Shown here in pieces: positions 1-7,857 of a stretch of DNA of 30,194 bases (its first letter is position 1; every line of letters starts with the position of its first letter). Below the pieces are notes generated by a model. The model did no database searches, had not been told where the DNA came from, and saw only the letters and a list, made by a program, of their open reading frames with translations. Location of the stretch: positions 1 through 30,194 of the forward strand of contig DKUO01000033.1 of NCBI GenBank assembly GCA_002490705.1, written 5' to 3'. The DNA comes from Lachnospiraceae bacterium UBA7202 (lineage in GTDB: Bacteria > Bacillota > Clostridia > Lachnospirales > Lachnospiraceae). The position numbers were made by a program, and so were the translations under genes.

Positions 1-15
1 GCGATCACTGTATTT

Positions 16-44
16 ATCTTACCCGACCATAAACTTCATGTCAA
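16..44 (-). promoter_or_regulatory. Strong sigma-A promoter reading leftward out of the window
   Basis: On the minus strand a perfect -35 box TTGACA (39-44) is followed by a 17-bp spacer and a -10 box TAAGAT (16-21). This is close to the housekeeping consensus, and the expected start point is near position 9. It points away from the qat operon, so it should drive a gene just left of the window. No terminator hairpin is visible between qatD and this promoter (22-171). Confidence 0.65.
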
Positions 45-171
45 GCAGTTTTTACAGTTATTACAGTATATGCAAATTTTTCTAATTGATACAATTTTAG
101 ATAATACATTCACTTATAGTAGCAATCATGTAAGTAACTCTTCCCACCCCATTGATAAAACTTACAAGCAT

Positions 172-903
172 TCAGTAACGAAATACTTCCTTTGAATTCT
201 TATAAATTATATCAGTCACGTCAAATTCAACTATATCAGATATCATTGTCACTGTTCTTTTTAACTCTTTTTCTATTTCATTTATGTAATGAACTGTGAA
301 TGCAAATGGTATGTCTGTTTCCAACAGCATACGACTAATCGGCACTGTTTTTACTACCTCTATTCCTGATTTTGTTTTTAACATCCTTGGATTAATTGAA
401 AAGTAACATCCTAATTCTATTACTTTCTCCAACTGTGGTATAGATCCTGTAAACCAATGAAAAATATATTTATTGCTTCTTTGTGTTTTGTATTCTCTCA
501 AAATTTCAATAACTGTATTGGCTGACTTAAGAGAATGAACAGAAACCACCTTTTCTCCATACTGCTCACACAGCTTGACAATATCACGAAATGCTTGCAT
601 TTGTATTTCTTTGGTCTGAATATATTCTTTACTAAAGTCCAAGCCCACTTCGCCAATATAATGGCTTCTTTCAAATAATGCTTTAAACAGTCTCATATCA
701 TCATAGCCGCTAGAAATCAATTGCGGATGCATACCTAACCCTACTTTAATATGAGGGTTATTTCTGCAAAACTGTACTTCTCTATCATACGCCTTCGGAG
801 TAGTGCCAACCGCAAATAGACTTATATCAGAATTCTGCATCTCCTTTATAATTCCTGACATGTTGTCCATTAAATCCAAATGACAATGTGCATCATAAAT
901 CAT
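172..903 (-). CDS. qatD: QatD: TatD-family metal-dependent hydrolase of a Qat defence system
   Basis: A 243-residue protein of the TatD family in the amidohydrolase superfamily. All expected metal ligands are visible: His6 and His8 in DAHCHLD near the N terminus, Glu85 in GEVGLDF, His123 in SVHS, His149 in FHW and Asp197 in LETD, so the active site looks intact. Family members are metal-dependent nucleases or hydrolases; the true substrate in Qat systems is not evident from sequence. It is the last gene of the operon and its ATG lies inside qatC, an 11-bp overlap that suggests translational coupling. Context after qatA, qatB and qatC is what marks it as QatD rather than the housekeeping TatD. 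Confidence 0.88.
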   Translation of the reverse strand: MIYDAHCHLDLMDNMSGIIKEMQNSDISLFAVGTTPKAYDREVQFCRNNPHIKVGLGMHPQLISSGYDDMRLFKALFERSHYIGEVGLDFSKEYIQTKEIQMQAFRDIVKLCEQYGEKVVSVHSLKSANTVIEILREYKTQRSNKYIFHWFTGSIPQLEKVIELGCYFSINPRMLKTKSGIEVVKTVPISRMLLETDIPFAFTVHYINEIEKELKRTVTMISDIVEFDVTDIIYKNSKEVFRY

Positions 904-2254
904 TGTTGCAACCCTCTTCAGCTAAATTATCCTGTATAAAATTATCTACTTCAAATAAACCTCTCGCATATATGTCGGCTAATTCCTGCAAATATTCATC
1001 ATCTTGCGGTAATGGTCCTGGCTTATGTATATAAAACAAAGCACGATTTTTATCCTGTTTTATTTTATCAATGGCATACTGGAAAGAGCGCAATTGAATT
1101 CCCATTCCTTCTGAATTTTTATTCTGCATTTCATAAATAGACGTTTCAGTATACACTGTTCCATCATTCCCAAACGCTTTATGCATTGCAGCTCTTCTAA
1201 TTAAACAAGGAACACAATAACCACAATGTTGTTGACTGAGTTGTTTCCATCTTGCTTTTCCTGGTGATGAACATGAAAATGATAATTTCATCGTCTCATA
1301 AAGAACAACCTTGTTTTTACACTCCTCTGCCATTTCTCCCTTTGTTCTATTCCAATAAGGATTTTTTACTGACAGATTCATCCCTAATCCCTCTAGCAAC
1401 TCATTCCACAAGGAAAGATAAAATGGATGTGTCGTTCTTGTACTAAATGAACCAACTCTTGTTTCATCCAATGGCACATTCAATGCAATCAGACCATTTT
1501 CTGGAACCAACAGTTCATTAATATTATCCATTCCTGTCATTGCAAAAAGTGCATAGCCTATAAAAAGAAATGATCTACTCCTTGTATTGTTATCATTACC
1601 ACCTTCCGGAATATAATCACGCGGAAACACCATCCACAAATCTAACCATGTATGTAAAACATCTGGATATAATACATCAAATTTATTTACAATATTTTTT
1701 TGAGCATTTTTAGTAAGTGCTTCTCCAGCATGACTTATTAGCAAGGTGTTTTTCCTATCCTCCATCAAATTAATAGTACTTATTAGACTATCCATTCCTC
1801 CTGAGAATAATGACACTTCATCATATTTATTTGATTTTTCTCCTATTTCGTCCGGCTTACTAAACTGCCACGTTCTACTTGATAATTTAATTTTCCATAA
1901 ATCTCCTGTAAGAAATTTAAGCATACGTTCAACTGTACAAATCTGTTTTTTCCACAAATCTACATTTAATACTGGTATTTCTAATTCAATTTCTCTCGAC
2001 CAAGAATCTTGTCCATGTACCGCTCTCTCAATTCGTGTATCCGCCAAATAAACCATTGTTGCCAGTGACATAATATCAAATCCAATTTCAGTGGGATATA
2101 CATTTTCTTTATACAATTTCTCCTTAACATGGTTTAATCCATAGTTTAGTTCATCCGCAGAAAGCATAGGTACATCAACAATAACTGTACCATCCTCTCT
2201 CCTTGAATCTATATTCTGAATTTCATAATTTGCTCTTAATCTATATCGATTCAT
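893..2254 (-). CDS. qatC: QatC: QueC-like PP-loop ATPase of a Qat defence system
   Basis: A 453-residue protein, about twice the size of housekeeping QueC (7-cyano-7-deazaguanine synthase). The PP-loop ATP-pyrophosphatase motif SGGMDS is at 151-156. A probable four-cysteine zinc site follows: Cys328, then Cys344, Cys347 and Cys350 in HCGYCVPC, spaced like the QueC zinc site but with a longer first gap. The N-terminal ~140 residues are an extension absent from QueC. It overlaps qatB by 4 bp and qatD by 11 bp. QueC relatives activate a carboxylate or amide with ATP; in Qat the target is inferred, possibly a protein rather than a free nucleobase. No other queuosine genes are nearby, which argues against a housekeeping role. 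Confidence 0.9.
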   Translation of the reverse strand: MNRYRLRANYEIQNIDSRREDGTVIVDVPMLSADELNYGLNHVKEKLYKENVYPTEIGFDIMSLATMVYLADTRIERAVHGQDSWSREIELEIPVLNVDLWKKQICTVERMLKFLTGDLWKIKLSSRTWQFSKPDEIGEKSNKYDEVSLFSGGMDSLISTINLMEDRKNTLLISHAGEALTKNAQKNIVNKFDVLYPDVLHTWLDLWMVFPRDYIPEGGNDNNTRSRSFLFIGYALFAMTGMDNINELLVPENGLIALNVPLDETRVGSFSTRTTHPFYLSLWNELLEGLGMNLSVKNPYWNRTKGEMAEECKNKVVLYETMKLSFSCSSPGKARWKQLSQQHCGYCVPCLIRRAAMHKAFGNDGTVYTETSIYEMQNKNSEGMGIQLRSFQYAIDKIKQDKNRALFYIHKPGPLPQDDEYLQELADIYARGLFEVDNFIQDNLAEEGCNNDL

Positions 2255-3069
2255 TCATTTTCACCTGCACTTACCATAATATCAAATGCTTCCTTATACA
2301 CTTGATCTACTATTCTTAGCGAATCTCCCTGCCGAATATTCCCTGTCTGTATGTCCAGATTAGCTACTGCATCAGATACAGAACCTTTAACAAAGTCTTT
2401 CATTTGAACTATTATACTGTCCGATGTAATCCTATCCTGTGGCAATAAAATAAGCTTATTTCCAATATCATTTGTAATTCTACTAAATATTGCATTTGCC
2501 ATAGTACGTTCCACAATTAGCATAATCTGTTCAGCGGTCAAATCTTCAAATTTAATTGTAGCTATCTCTGGTGATTCTTCTATTGCAGAAATATACGCAG
2601 ACCTCGCAATACCTTCATCTTGTGGTCCTCCATCTGGACAAATAAAATCAGTAATCGCAATAAATGCATCACTTGCTGTCTTGTGAGAAAGATTTTCAAT
2701 AGAAAGATATTGCTCGACAGCCCTTGCTCCGCCTGAAGCAAATGCACCTGCAATATTTAATAATCTCGCAGTACTGCTTCTAGCTGCTCCCATTCTTCGT
2801 GTTGCATTTGAACTACCACCCAAAGATTTGCTTATGTAATTAGAAACACTCTTCCGGCCTAAACTTCTATCCCGTCCACCAGAATTTATATACCTTGTAA
2901 ACTCACCACGAGGAGCTGTAAATCTATCTGCATTACCTATTGGTGGAATCTGATTACCATTGAAACCTTGAGGCGTCTCATTCTGCATATTTTCATCAGG
3001 TTGCTGTAACCATGATGGTACTAACGGGGTTCCTCCTTTTTGTCCTCCATTATGTGTTGATGTTCCCAT
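2251..3069 (-). CDS. qatB: QatB: Qat defence system protein of unknown biochemical role
   Basis: A 272-residue protein with no recognisable enzymatic motif. The start used is the ATG at 3069, 6 bp after an AGGTGA ribosome site. An in-frame TTG two codons earlier touches the ribosome site and is unlikely. With this start the protein begins MGTSTHNGG and continues to PLVPSW near residue 20, leaving a glycine exposed after Met removal. The first ~110 residues are rich in Gly, Ser, Asn and Arg and look flexible; the rest looks helical. It lies between qatA (11 bp gap) and qatC (4 bp overlap), which fits the order of known QatABCD loci. Identification depends largely on position plus the N-terminal pattern. 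Confidence 0.82.
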   Translation of the reverse strand: MGTSTHNGGQKGGTPLVPSWLQQPDENMQNETPQGFNGNQIPPIGNADRFTAPRGEFTRYINSGGRDRSLGRKSVSNYISKSLGGSSNATRRMGAARSSTARLLNIAGAFASGGARAVEQYLSIENLSHKTASDAFIAITDFICPDGGPQDEGIARSAYISAIEESPEIATIKFEDLTAEQIMLIVERTMANAIFSRITNDIGNKLILLPQDRITSDSIIVQMKDFVKGSVSDAVANLDIQTGNIRQGDSLRIVDQVYKEAFDIMVSAGENE

Positions 3070-3075
3070 TATCAA

Positions 3076-3081
3076 TCACCT
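3076..3081 (-). promoter_or_regulatory. Ribosome binding site that fixes the qatB start
   Basis: AGGTGA on the minus strand lies 6 bases before the ATG at 3067-3069 and directly against an in-frame TTG at 3073-3075. The spacing favours the ATG. The site overlaps the qatA stop codon by one base (3081), consistent with coupled translation. Confidence 0.65.
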
Positions 3082-4958
3082 CACATCTTTTTCAAAGCAG
3101 CCTTAACAACTGATGTACCGCTACTCTTAAGTTTATCAAAATATTGATCTAAAGTTTTTCTTTCTTCACAGTCCTTTGGAATAGCTTTATCCCATCCATG
3201 TAAAATCCACACACCAACCTTAGAAACCGGAATAGCATCTATAAAATTGATCAAACTTTTCCGAAGTTCAGGTTTACTCTGCACCAATATAATTAACCCA
3301 TCTGTTCCCTTCGGTTTCGTATCGAATTGACCTCTTTCCATAATTTTTTGAACAACAACATCAAACACTTGGTCAGATTCTTGATTTGTCAGGTTTTTCA
3401 ATTCCTCAATACGACCAACAATCGCCATTTCATCTCTAAAAAGCAAATCAACAACTTCTGATAAATCATTTTGAGCAGATTTGCCTGAAAAGTAATCAAT
3501 TTTTTCTTTACAAGCATAGTAATATGGTCTCAAGTCTCTATCGATAATTTCCGGTTCCGTAGTAAGCCATTCCCCAATCTTATTCAAATCATACCAACGC
3601 TCTTTTGATTCCACTGCTTCCTTGTCTTCAACCATTTTTTTAATATCAAAAAGTATTTCCGGAATTTCTCCCCACTTTCCTTCTGAATCCAAATGATTAG
3701 GTAATTCTTTATAAAAATCTGTTTCATAATATTCTGCCAACATCATCTTTGCTAAAATTGCAAGTTCCAGTTCGTCTCCAAACCCACGATTCTTCGCAAT
3801 CTCATAACGTAACAGCAACATATTTACAAACCGTTTTATCTTCCTAGGATTTCCATCTGTATTTTGCGCTAACAAATGGCATATCTGTGTCGCAATCAAT
3901 ACTTCATTTGCAGACTTCTCATAATCAGTTCCAAGAATCCCTTTTACATCATCAACTGTGAGACTTTCTACATTCCACGGCTTCCTAATTCTTGATAATC
4001 CTTCTTCCCTCAGCTTTTTATAATTGGGGTTTTCATCAGCAAAAACTGAGCCTACCATAAGTAGCATTATGTATATACAAGCCTCTACCTCACCTAATGC
4101 AGGAATTCTAAATGGAATCTGAATCAATTTTTCTAAATATCTATTTGCAAAAGCATCACCTGTATTAAATTTATTTTCGTCAATTGCATCTGGAAAATGC
4201 TTTTTGACTGCATAACGTATCATACTTTCATCTGCTGCAACTACAAATGCTGTTTTTTCTGTAAACATGAACAATCTTACTGCTTCTAGTGTATTGATTG
4301 CCACATCTGGTAAACATCTATCCAAGTCATCAATTAATACAATAAGTTTTTCAATAGATGCATCCTCTAACAATTCATTAAAATTTTCCTGAAATTCAGA
4401 GAATTGTTTATTACTTGATGTATCTTCCGTAATGTTGGCATCCTTTAAATAGCCACCAATAGACTCAATTGCTCCAGCAATTCCTTCTTCGGTGATTACC
4501 GTTGCTTTCAAAATATCCATCGTTGAAGATAGTAATGTAAGAGGCGCTGTACCTGTAGCAAGTCCCAATGCTGTTTTTCCGGCAGTCTTGGCTACGCTCA
4601 TCCAATTTATATTTCCCCACAGTTTTCTTAATATTTCTCCAGCCTTCGCACCAAGTTTTTCTTTTTTCTCAAGCTCTGAAATAATAGAACTCATTAAAGC
4701 AACTTTGGAATCTTCAAATCCTTGATGCTTCCAACCATTAAATCGAATACATGCATACTTTTTACCTGACTCTGTGGCAGACGTCTTTACTTCATTTTCT
4801 ACCATTTCAAGAATACTAGATTTGCCTGCTCCCCAGTCCCCATGAATACCGATAGAAATTGGCTGCTCTTTACTGTCTTTAATAAGAGAAACTATTGTCT
4901 TTGCTATCGCCTCATTATTAAGTAAATCAATTTTGGTTTCATTATCAGATAAAATCAT
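3081..4958 (-). CDS. qatA: QatA: KAP-family P-loop NTPase of a Qat defence system
   Basis: A 625-residue KAP-type ATPase. Walker A is GDWGAGKS at 40-47 and the Walker B strand is LIVLIDDLDRCLP around 205-217. Between them sits the long insertion typical of KAP ATPases, with a moderately hydrophobic stretch near 126-150 that could touch membrane. The remaining ~350 residues are helical with no motif I recognise. KAP ATPases recur in anti-phage systems, and this one heads a qatA-qatB-qatC-qatD block. The ATG at 4958 has a GGAGGAG ribosome site about 8 bases upstream. A nuclease-like gene ends 44 bp upstream in the same direction, so the two are probably co-transcribed. Confidence 0.9.
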   Translation of the reverse strand: MILSDNETKIDLLNNEAIAKTIVSLIKDSKEQPISIGIHGDWGAGKSSILEMVENEVKTSATESGKKYACIRFNGWKHQGFEDSKVALMSSIISELEKKEKLGAKAGEILRKLWGNINWMSVAKTAGKTALGLATGTAPLTLLSSTMDILKATVITEEGIAGAIESIGGYLKDANITEDTSSNKQFSEFQENFNELLEDASIEKLIVLIDDLDRCLPDVAINTLEAVRLFMFTEKTAFVVAADESMIRYAVKKHFPDAIDENKFNTGDAFANRYLEKLIQIPFRIPALGEVEACIYIMLLMVGSVFADENPNYKKLREEGLSRIRKPWNVESLTVDDVKGILGTDYEKSANEVLIATQICHLLAQNTDGNPRKIKRFVNMLLLRYEIAKNRGFGDELELAILAKMMLAEYYETDFYKELPNHLDSEGKWGEIPEILFDIKKMVEDKEAVESKERWYDLNKIGEWLTTEPEIIDRDLRPYYYACKEKIDYFSGKSAQNDLSEVVDLLFRDEMAIVGRIEELKNLTNQESDQVFDVVVQKIMERGQFDTKPKGTDGLIILVQSKPELRKSLINFIDAIPVSKVGVWILHGWDKAIPKDCEERKTLDQYFDKLKSSGTSVVKAALKKM

Positions 4959-5002
4959 CTTTCTAGCTCCTCCATTAATCTTTTCTCACTTTCTTTAAAC
5001 AA

Positions 5003-6253
5003 TCATTGAGAATTTACGTCCTTTAATACCCTTTCTATTTCAGCACAAATTCTCTTATATGGTAAGGGTTCATTATTATATGCCTCCCATGGAATATAAA
5101 TATATATATTATCCTTCCTGGAAAGTATCTGAGACTTAATATCTTTTCTTTCCAAATAATCCTCATCATTTCTACCATAAACTTCTATAACTATTTTTCT
5201 ATTTGTCCCTTCAAATTCTATAATGCCATCTTCCAAATATTTGTCCCCATAGGCACCATACCCATACTCAAAAGGCTTATAAAAGAATACACCTTTTTCC
5301 TTGAATCTATTTTGATTCATTATTTCACAAATGGCATTATACATTTGCACTTCATAATTGCTCTCAGAAAACAACCCATAATCGTTTACCAAAAGAAATC
5401 GTAGGCTATACATTGCATACTTATCTCTAAATCCTGCTAAAATAATATTTCTATTAGATAGGTCATTAGTCGCGTATGTATTTTCGTACTCCTCAAGTGC
5501 TCTAATTAATTCTTGTGTATAAACAGGAACCGATAACGCCTTACCATCTTTCTCTTCTTTTATTACCAAACGCGTGATTCTATCATCTACTCTATACGGA
5601 GGTATCTCTGCCAATTCTTTATATACAAATTCCAGACCATCTTTTAGACGGCTTAAATCAGCGATACATTTTTTCTTAGTTCCTATCCTTGTTCTCTTTT
5701 CCGCCCAGAACATTTTCTTAATCATTACATCTATCTTGGGGTACACTGTCTCATTATTTCCTTTGTAAAATGCAACATGCTTAAATGTAAGCATATTCAT
5801 CTTTTTTATCATTGCAGAAATTGTAATTTCCCCTTGCTGATGCTGAGGATATCTTCTACCTCCCCCATCATGATTTCGTGGAACATTCTCATTTGGATCA
5901 TTTTCATTCGGTTCGTTTTCATTTTGTTCCCTGTGCGTCAATGGTTCCGACAAACGCACTTGTACCTCTCCTGTCTCGTCATCAATCAAAAATCCAGCAT
6001 TATAATCACGTTTGTTTAGGTATACTTTTGATTTCGGACACCAATTCTCGTGATCCGCTTGCTTTCCTTGACTACATGGATATATCGCCCAATTTCCGTT
6101 ACGAACTTTATATTCACACTTCCCATTACAGTTGCAAAAAAGCTTCACGTTTTCATTTTTACATTTATCATATAATGACTTTTTTTCATACTTATCCATT
6201 TCGTTTGGACATAATATTTCATTTTTACTGGTTTTTATTCTAAACTGTGCCAT
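5003..6253 (-). CDS. Zinc-finger plus PD-(D/E)XK-like nuclease, first gene of the qat operon
   Basis: A 416-residue protein I cannot assign to a named family. The N-terminal domain has a likely zinc site: Cys40, Cys42, Cys46, Cys60, His68 and Cys72, reminiscent of the metal-binding fold in DUF1173-like proteins. A low-complexity linker near 110-135 carries repeats of the form NENxP. The C-terminal ~130 residues resemble a PD-(D/E)XK endonuclease: an acidic EDGIIEF strand, a gap, then KIVIEVYG and a later Lys-rich helix (ERKDIK), preceded by a helix with a conserved-looking Glu. The ATG at 6253 has a GAGGAAAG ribosome site and a promoter at 6304-6332. It ends 44 bp before qatA. The four-gene Qat core does not include such a protein, so it is either an accessory effector or a neighbouring defence gene. 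AT-rich like the rest of the island. Confidence 0.75.
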   Translation of the reverse strand: MAQFRIKTSKNEILCPNEMDKYEKKSLYDKCKNENVKLFCNCNGKCEYKVRNGNWAIYPCSQGKQADHENWCPKSKVYLNKRDYNAGFLIDDETGEVQVRLSEPLTHREQNENEPNENDPNENVPRNHDGGGRRYPQHQQGEITISAMIKKMNMLTFKHVAFYKGNNETVYPKIDVMIKKMFWAEKRTRIGTKKKCIADLSRLKDGLEFVYKELAEIPPYRVDDRITRLVIKEEKDGKALSVPVYTQELIRALEEYENTYATNDLSNRNIILAGFRDKYAMYSLRFLLVNDYGLFSESNYEVQMYNAICEIMNQNRFKEKGVFFYKPFEYGYGAYGDKYLEDGIIEFEGTNRKIVIEVYGRNDEDYLERKDIKSQILSRKDNIYIYIPWEAYNNEPLPYKRICAEIERVLKDVNSQ

Positions 6254-6303
6254 TTTTCTTTCCTCAAAATTAACAATAAATTTACAACTTCTTCTCTTTC
6301 AAC

Positions 6304-6332
6304 ATTATACAACAATTTAAATATAACTCCAA
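6304..6332 (-). promoter_or_regulatory. Sigma-A promoter of the nuclease-qatABCD operon
   Basis: Reading leftward, a -10 box TATAAT (6304-6309, perfect) lies 17 bp after a -35-like TTGGAG (6327-6332). The predicted start is near 6297, giving a ~45-base leader before the ATG at 6253. It is the only good promoter seen upstream of the five genes. Confidence 0.7.
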
Positions 6333-6342
6333 CCGAAATCTC

Positions 6343-6510
6343 TTATCGTAAATTTACGCCAACAATAAAACGCCCGAATCGTCGGCATTTTATTCTTACC
6401 ACAAACCGGCAGGAATAACCGTCAAAAAAATACCCCATAATCCCACCAACCATAAAAATCGCAACCGTAAAAATAACATATCTCACCAACAACCCCATTA
6501 CAAAACCCAT
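6343..6510 (-). CDS. Small hydrophobic membrane peptide, uncertain ORF
   Basis: A 55-residue ORF starting at an ATG with GGAGAGG about 7 bases upstream. Residues 1-29 (beginning MGFVMGLLV) form one clear transmembrane helix; the tail is basic, rich in Arg, Lys and Cys. The second half reads through one of the two hairpin repeats, so the C terminus may be accidental. Small single-helix peptides of this shape occur as type I toxins or phage holin-like proteins, but nothing here proves either. It could equally be chance coding in decayed DNA. Confidence 0.3.
   Translation of the reverse strand: MGFVMGLLVRYVIFTVAIFMVGGIMGYFFDGYSCRFVVRIKCRRFGRFIVGVNLR
6358..6420 (-). repeat. Hairpin repeat, copy B
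   Basis: Minus-strand element with the conserved left part TTCCTGCCGGTTTGTGGTAA, then a hairpin at 6364-6394 whose outer arms AATAAAA and TTTTATT flank a GC stem of about 6 pairs with one bulge, ending TTTTATTGTTGGC. It is about 60 bp long and matches copy A (6547-6610) everywhere except the hairpin tip. The U-rich right arm makes it terminator-like for leftward transcripts. Only two copies are visible in the window. Confidence 0.7.
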
Positions 6511-6546
6511 ATCTCTACCTCTCCATTCTATCATCCCTCTGCCTGT

Positions 6547-6610
6547 GCCAACAATAAAACACCCGTCCCCGACGGGCATTTTATTCTTACCGCAGACCGG
6601 CAGGAACAAC
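6547..6610 (-). repeat. Hairpin repeat, copy A
   Basis: The same ~60-bp unit as copy B, reading TTCCTGCCGGTCTGCGGTAA, then the hairpin, then TTTTATTGTTGGC. It lies directly behind the recombinase remnant. Differences from copy B in the flank are two C/T changes; the hairpin tip differs more, yet both keep a stem, which suggests selection on structure. Confidence 0.7.
6553..6585 (-). terminator. Terminator-like hairpin behind the recombinase remnant
   Basis: In minus-strand RNA the arms AAUAAAAUGCCCGUC and GACGGGUGUUUUAUU form 15 continuous pairs around a 3-base loop, two of them G-U wobbles. On the plus strand those two positions would be A-C mismatches, so the structure works best as leftward RNA. 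The A-rich left arm and U-rich right arm are typical of an intrinsic terminator. Confidence 0.65.
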
Positions 6611-6637
6611 ATCTTTTTTTCTGTTGTTTTTACTCAT
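6587..6637 (-). pseudogene. Sixteen-codon ORF remnant overlapping the recombinase stop
   Basis: An ATG overlapping the recombinase end (GAATGAGTAA) opens a 16-residue reading frame, MSKNNRKKDVVPAGLR, that stops inside repeat copy A. It looks like the start of a second gene in a recombinase operon that has been cut short, or the chance join created by deletion. The peptide end VVPAGLR is echoed as VIPAGLW at copy B. Confidence 0.3.
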
Positions 6638-7178
6638 TCCCAATCTCCTGTTCCATGACGATGCCGGACTGGAACTGTATCTGTATCCTGTCCGCCGAGA
6701 TTACTTTGATGCTGGCAACCAGCCGTCTGACAAGGTCGTTATCTCCGGTATCTGGCCGCTGTTTCCGCTCAGGAAAGCATCCATGTCCTTCACCCGCTGT
6801 CATAGTTTTCCGCCAGCTTTGACTTTTATCCTGCCGGTATATTCATCGGACTGCTGTTCCCTTCCGTAACTACCGATCACCCGGATAACATCCCGCCGGA
6901 ATGCGCCTACAAAATCGCCCTCATTTCTTGTAATGCGATGGGTGGCTTCCATGACCGCCCTGTTTGTTTAATGCGCCCCTCCAGCGTTTCGGAATTCCCG
7001 CATTTCCCGCAGATCAGGATACCTGTCAGGGCATATCCCGATGAATATTTGCTCTTCTGGTTTTTCTTTCTTGTGACGGCGGATTTACACATTGCCGACC
7101 GCCGCACGATCTCCTCCTGTGCCCGTAAAAACAATTTTTTGTGTATGACCCGTCCTCCACATAGCATTGCGAAACGTT
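6630..7178 (-). pseudogene. Serine recombinase, frameshifted C-terminal remnant
   Basis: Leftward reading across several frames recovers the C-terminal half of a large serine recombinase. In order: NVSQCYVED (start near 7178), then after a frame change HKKLFLRAQEEIVRR and YSSGYALTGILICGKCG (recombinase zinc-ribbon, first CxxC), then in another frame AVMEATHRITRNEGDFVGAF, and finally NDLVRRLVASIKVISADRI through QFQSGIVMEQEIGNE to a TAA at 6630-6632. The catalytic N-terminal resolvase domain is missing altogether; sequence right of 7180 is unrelated. At least three frame disruptions and the lost catalytic domain make it inactive. It marks a former mobile element. Confidence 0.75.
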
Positions 7179-7857
7179 GGCGCTGTTAAAGGACTAATTG
7201 TCCTCTCAGTCAACAGCACATTATTGAAACTACCAAAATTCAAAAATTCTTCCAGCCATTACCGCTCCTTTAAGGTACAAAAGTTCTTTTCTACTTTTCC
7301 CTTAAATACCACGCCCCTAACCCGTGTATGTAAGAGCACAGTCCCAATGAAACCACAGATACAGGGAAATTAAAGTATGCCAATATCGGTACATTTTGCA
7401 ATTATGTATTTCAGCTTATCCTGCAAGGTTTCTCTGCACATCTCACTAACATGGCAGGTCACAAGGCAGATCATTTTGCCTCTAGTCTTTATAAAGTGCA
7501 AACGACTTTCCTGCATCTATTGGCTCTCTTGTTTTTTGACATATATAAACCTCTTTTTCATGAAAAAAAAGCATGCAGAGTAATCTCCATACGCCTGCTG
7601 TTGATAGTGGATTTCTCTTTCCTTATTCGCATAAAATTGACATCATGGTTTCCAGCAAATATACTTGTTTCTTACTCTCAAGTAAAACAAACGAAGCAGA
7701 GAAATGTTCTATCAACAAATAAAAGAGATAATAAGCATGAAAAAAATGATGGTGCTGACGTTTTCGGACAGTAAGAGGACCGTTTTTCAGAGGGTGTTTT
7801 CCCTCTTGGCAGACGAATTGCAGATTAAAGTCGAGCAACAGCACCGGCCAGTGGCTA
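7179..7857. other. Gene-free AT-rich stretch, probably decayed mobile DNA
   Basis: About 680 bp between the recombinase remnant and the methyltransferase. Open frames of 60-107 codons exist on both strands, but none shows a recognisable motif or a convincing ribosome site. A small hairpin (AGAGGG, 6-base loop, CCCTCT at 7790-7807) lies 50 bp past the methyltransferase stop but lacks a T tract. I see no other structure. Confidence 0.5.

Noticed and set aside
172..903. Housekeeping TatD DNase
   Set aside because: Overlap with the QueC-like gene and position after qatA and qatB fit QatD better.
893..2254. Queuosine biosynthesis gene queC
   Set aside because: Twice the normal length, with an N-terminal extension, and no queD, queE or queF nearby.
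6358..6610. Possible CRISPR array
   Set aside because: Only two copies, 126 bp apart, each a hairpin with a divergent tip; no regular spacers and no cas genes.
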